17,263 nucleotides of DNA, taken from Pseudomonadota bacterium (lineage in GTDB: Bacteria > Pseudomonadota > Alphaproteobacteria > Rhodospirillales > Rhodospirillaceae). The translations under genes were made by a program, and so were the position numbers. This document shows positions 14,975 through 17,263 of the stretch, in pieces (within the stretch, counting starts at the first letter, position 1; the number at the start of each line of letters is the position of its first letter). The notes beneath the pieces were generated by a model, which had not been told where the DNA came from, did not search any database, and saw only the letters and a list, made by a program, of their open reading frames with translations. The DNA is taken from assembly GCA_023396465.1 (NCBI GenBank), contig JAEWWF010000292.1:1-17263 (forward strand), written 5' to 3'.

Positions 14975-14991
14975 GAGGCCCGGCGGGCCTC
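14975..14991. repeat. Perfect hairpin in the 5' leader of the pilus operon
   Basis: GAGGCCC, a three-base loop GGC, then GGGCCTC form a perfect 7-bp stem. It lies 18 bases upstream of the MshN-like ATG and just beyond its Shine-Dalgarno site, so it could affect translation of the first gene. No T-run follows, so it is not a normal terminator. Confidence 0.45.
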
Positions 14992-15064
14992 TCTCTTCCC
15001 CTCACTGCCTCCGCCGCACCAGGAAGACACGCCCGGAAGCGCCCGATGCCGTCGGCGGACGCAA

Positions 15065-15094
15065 AGTATCAGCCACAAATGACGATTCGGTAAA
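15065..15094 (-). promoter_or_regulatory. Possible sigma70 promoter for the pilus operon
   Basis: On the - strand TTTACC (15094-15089) and GATACT (15070-15065) are separated by 18 bases. Each matches the consensus at four of six positions. The site lies about 110 bases upstream of the MshN-like ATG. The match is modest and could be chance. Confidence 0.25.
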
Positions 15095-15123
15095 GGCGCG
15101 ACCCCGTCCACCGTCGCAACAGC

Positions 15124-15141
15124 GGCAACGGCAACGGCAAC
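15124..15141 (+). repeat. Short tandem repeat (GGCAAC)3
   Basis: Three perfect copies of GGCAAC lie in the intergenic region between the pilus operon and aapJ. Single related copies (GCACGGCAAC) recur at 15230 and 15363, closer to aapJ. No known operator is recognised. Confidence 0.6.
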
Positions 15142-15298
15142 GGGATCAAGACCCTACGCAGCCTATGGGAGGGGGCAAGGGAATGCAACTACGGTATAAG
15201 TCAGGGCGCGAACTGTTTCTTGCAGCGCAGCACGGCAACGCTTGCCCGGCGCCGGCTTGAATCAAATGAAACGGCTTTCACTCGAACGAAACACGAGC

Positions 15299-15327
15299 TT
15301 TTCAGTCGCCTTTGGATCGGCTACCAT
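15299..15327 (+). promoter_or_regulatory. Possible sigma70 promoter for aapJ
   Basis: TTTTCA (15299-15304) and TACCAT (15322-15327) are spaced by 17 bases and each match the sigma70 consensus at four of six positions. This would give a leader of about 100 bases before aapJ. The evidence is weak; nitrogen control through another sigma factor was not recognisable. Confidence 0.25.
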
Positions 15328-15424
15328 CCGCCCGAAAACAAGGTTTCGACGCGAAAGACCGAGCACGGCAACACCGTGGCCGGTTCAGGCGCCGATGCAA
15401 ACCGTTTCCTTTTGCCCTTTGAAC

Positions 15425-15430
15425 AGGAGG
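15425..15430 (+). promoter_or_regulatory. Strong Shine-Dalgarno site of aapJ
   Basis: AGGAGG lies six bases before ATG 15437, an ideal site that fixes this start. It rejects the longer open frame that begins at 15242. It fits the high expression expected of a periplasmic binding protein. Confidence 0.9.
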
Positions 15431-15436
15431 CATTTA

Positions 15437-16462
15437 ATGCAGAAGCTGTTTACCGCCACCGCCGTTGCCGCTCTGGCCGTGGGTGTTACCGCCGGCGCCG
15501 CCCATGCCGGCCCGACCTTCGATTCGGTCAAGAGCCGTGGCGAGGTTGTGTGCGGTGTCCATACCGGCCTCGCCGGCTTCGGCGCCCCCAATGCCCAAGG
15601 CCAATTCAAGGGCCTGGACATCGATATCTGCCGGGCCGTCGCCGCTGCCGTGTTCGGCGATTCCGAGAAGGTGAAGTACGTCGCCCTGTCCGCCCAGCAG
15701 CGCCTGGCTGCCCTTCAGGCCGGTGAAGTCGACATCCTGTCGCGCAACACCACCTGGACGCTGACCCGTGACACCGCCAACGGCCTGAACTTCACCGCCG
15801 TCAACTACTACGACGGTCAGGGTTTCATGGTTCCGAAGTCGCTCGGCGTCAGCTCGGCGAAGGAACTGGACGGCGCCACCGTCTGCGTGCAGACCGGCAC
15901 CACCACCGAGCTGAACATGGCGGACTACTTCCGCGCCAACGGCATGAAGCTCAACCCGCTGACCATCGAGGCCTTTGAAGAGGTCAACGCCGCCTATGCC
16001 TCCGGCCGCTGCGACGCCATCACCTCCGACGCCTCCCAGCTGGCCGCCATCCGCGCCAACGACCTGCCGAACCCCGACGATCACGTCATTCTGCCGGAGC
16101 TGATCTCCAAGGAGCCGCTGACCCCGGCCGTGCGCCACGGCGACGATCAGTGGTTCGACGTCGTGAAGTGGGCCTTCTACGCCATGGTCGAGGCCGAGGA
16201 ACTGGGCATCACCGCCGAGAACGTCGACGAGATGAAGGCCAGTGAGAACCCGAACATCAAGCGCCTGCTGGGCGTGACGCCGGGCATGGGCGATGCCCTC
16301 GGCCTGCCCAACGAATGGGCCTACAACGTCATCAAGCAGGTCGGCAACTACGGCCAGTCCTTCGAGCGCAACGTCGGCAAGGACAGCCCGCTGAAGCTGG
16401 AGCGCGGCCTGAACGCGCTGTGGACCGACGGCGGCCTGATGTACGCCCCGCCGGCCCGTTAA
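15437..16462 (+). CDS. aapJ: General L-amino-acid ABC transporter, periplasmic binding protein AapJ
   Basis: The product has 341 residues. It has a clear Sec signal peptide (residues 1-23, MQKLFTATAVAALAVGVTAG then AAHA), with cleavage before GPTF. The mature protein shows the family-3 solute-binding pattern: VKSRGEVVCGVHTGLAGFG, then GLDIDICRAVAAAVFGD, VDILSRNTTWTLTRD, TVCVQTGTTTELN and CDAITSDASQLAA. The long C-terminal part with KRLLGVTPGMGDALGLPNEW and RGLNALWTDGGLMYAPP is characteristic of AapJ and BztA rather than short polar amino-acid binding proteins. In rhizobia the Aap system takes up glutamate, aspartate, glutamine and many other L-amino acids. The permease gene aapQ follows after a stem-loop. 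Synonymous positions are mostly C, in line with high expression. Confidence 0.95.
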   Translation: MQKLFTATAVAALAVGVTAGAAHAGPTFDSVKSRGEVVCGVHTGLAGFGAPNAQGQFKGLDIDICRAVAAAVFGDSEKVKYVALSAQQRLAALQAGEVDILSRNTTWTLTRDTANGLNFTAVNYYDGQGFMVPKSLGVSSAKELDGATVCVQTGTTTELNMADYFRANGMKLNPLTIEAFEEVNAAYASGRCDAITSDASQLAAIRANDLPNPDDHVILPELISKEPLTPAVRHGDDQWFDVVKWAFYAMVEAEELGITAENVDEMKASENPNIKRLLGVTPGMGDALGLPNEWAYNVIKQVGNYGQSFERNVGKDSPLKLERGLNALWTDGGLMYAPPAR

Positions 16463-16482
16463 GTAACCCTGTAAATCCGCGG

Positions 16483-16515
16483 TCGCCGGCTCCTTTCCAT
16501 GAAAGGGGCCGGCGA
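16483..16515 (+). terminator. Stem-loop between aapJ and aapQ (attenuator or mRNA-stabilising hairpin)
   Basis: A 15-bp stem (one G:U wobble) with a CAT loop starts 20 bases after the aapJ stop. The left arm is 16483-16497 and the right arm 16501-16515. It is followed by TTGCCCTTTG, not a real T-run, so full termination is unlikely. In binding-protein operons such hairpins typically raise the level of the first-gene mRNA relative to the permease genes. Confidence 0.75.
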
Positions 16516-16543
16516 TTGCCCTTTGTACGGGTCGTGAAGGTTC

Positions 16544-17263
16544 ATGGCTGAACAGAACTCCTCGCGCGGGACGGGCAGCTCCGCGGGCGGCCGTGGCGGA
16601 TCGTTCCTCAACGATACGCGCGTCCGGGCCGTGCTGTACCAGGTCCTGACCATCGGCGTGGTGGTCGCGATCGGCGGCTACCTCGTCCACAATACCTTGA
16701 CCAACCTGTCGGCGCGCGACATCGCCACCGGCTTCGGCTTCCTGGAGCGCGAGGCGGGCTTCGACATCTCGGAAACGGTGATCGACTACACGCCCGCCGA
16801 TACCTACGGCCGGGTCATCCTGGCCGGCCTGATGAACACGCTGAAAGTCAGCATCATCGGTATCGTGCTGGCGACCCTGCTCGGCACCCTCATCGGCATC
16901 GCCCGGCTGTCCAACAACTGGCTATTGGCCAAGCTGGCGAACGTCTATGTCGAGGGCCTGCGCAACATCCCCCTGCTGCTACAGCTGTTCTTCTGGTATG
17001 CGCTGATCCAGACCACCCTGCCCCACCCGCGGGACGCGATGCAGCCCATCGAGGGCGTGTTCCTGTCCAACCGCGGCTTCCGGTATCCCTTCCCGGTGTG
17101 GGACACTGGCTGGACGCTGGCACTGGTTGGCTTGGCCGTGGCCGCCGTCGCCACCTGGTGGCTCAACCGCCGCGCCACCCGCATCCAGGGCGAGACCGGC
17201 CGCCGGCCCAACGTGCTGCTGCCGGCCATCGGTCTGTTCATCGCCGTGCCGGTGGTGCTGTGG
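16544..17263 (+). CDS. aapQ: General L-amino-acid ABC transporter permease AapQ, 3' end outside window
   Basis: The frame is open from ATG 16544 to the window edge (240 codons, no stop). GAAGG sits three bases before the ATG. The N-terminus is polar and Gly/Ser-rich, then a first transmembrane helix (about 28-48) leads to the phrase NLSARDIATGFGFLEREAGF, typical of AapQ/BztB. Residues about 95-125 form a second helix (SIIGIVLATLLGTLIGIARLS), then VEGLRNIPLLLQLFFWYALI, the conserved start of the HisM-type permease domain. A further hydrophobic segment near 190-205 and another at the very end follow. AapQ pairs with AapM in the membrane; aapM and aapP are expected to the right. Family AapQ proteins are about 400 residues, so roughly 60% is present. 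Confidence 0.93.
   Translation, partial: MAEQNSSRGTGSSAGGRGGSFLNDTRVRAVLYQVLTIGVVVAIGGYLVHNTLTNLSARDIATGFGFLEREAGFDISETVIDYTPADTYGRVILAGLMNTLKVSIIGIVLATLLGTLIGIARLSNNWLLAKLANVYVEGLRNIPLLLQLFFWYALIQTTLPHPRDAMQPIEGVFLSNRGFRYPFPVWDTGWTLALVGLAVAAVATWWLNRRATRIQGETGRRPNVLLPAIGLFIAVPVVLW

Larger units (their letters stand above)
14957..15436. other. Divergent intergenic region between pilus operon and aapJ
   Basis: These 480 bases hold no convincing gene. They must contain the start signals of both the - strand pilus operon and the + strand amino-acid transporter. Visible items are a small perfect hairpin near the pilus start, a (GGCAAC)3 repeat, a direct repeat AGCACGGCAAC at 15229-15239 and 15362-15372, weak sigma70-like boxes, and a short palindrome CACGG-N5-CCGTG at 15364-15378. 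Confidence 0.7.

Noticed and set aside
15195..15200. TATAAG as a -10 box for aapJ
   Set aside because: No -35-like sequence lies 16-18 bases upstream (the region is G-rich), and no extended -10 TG is present.
15242..15436. Upstream extension of the aapJ frame
   Set aside because: The true start at 15437 has AGGAGG at ideal distance and a clean signal peptide right after it. The extension would bury the signal peptide.

Overview
The window is high-GC DNA with very tight gene packing and no RNA genes or insertion sequences that I can see. It ends in aapJ and aapQ, the start of a general L-amino-acid ABC transporter operon of the kind well known in Alphaproteobacteria. I infer an alphaproteobacterium, probably Rhodospirillales-like, but the lineage is not proven by the window.

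About 15 kb is one locus for an extracellular type IV filament, closest in content to the MSHA (mannose-sensitive hemagglutinin) pilus of Vibrio and Shewanella. At the left (1-2805, + strand) lie three pilin genes: a type IV pilin cut by the window edge, a minor pilin, and a large PilX/GspK-like minor pilin whose C-terminal half looks like a beta-repeat, tip-type domain. Facing them on the - strand is a nine-gene operon that begins at 14956 and ends at 2817. In transcription order it encodes a TPR protein (MshN-like), an ExeA/MshM-like AAA ATPase, a prepilin peptidase, a lipoprotein secretin (MshL-like), an assembly ATPase with an MshEN-like domain (MshE-like), a polytopic platform protein (MshG/GspF), a GspL/PilM-PilN-like protein, a PilO/GspM-like protein and a periplasmic MshK/GspB-like protein. 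Junctions are overlaps or gaps of a few bases (about 56 bases before the secretin if its preferred start is right), so this is probably one transcript.

Functional reading: the peptidase processes the prepilins. The ATPase and platform protein polymerise them on the inner membrane. The GspL-, PilO- and MshK-like proteins form the alignment complex. MshM and MshN probably help the secretin assemble through the cell wall, and the secretin is the outer-membrane exit. No retraction ATPase lies in the window. Several components carry long Pro/Ala-rich linkers.

Between the pilus operon and aapJ lies a 480-base divergent intergenic region (14957-15436). The aapJ gene has a strong Shine-Dalgarno site, and a strong stem-loop separates it from aapQ, which runs off the right edge.
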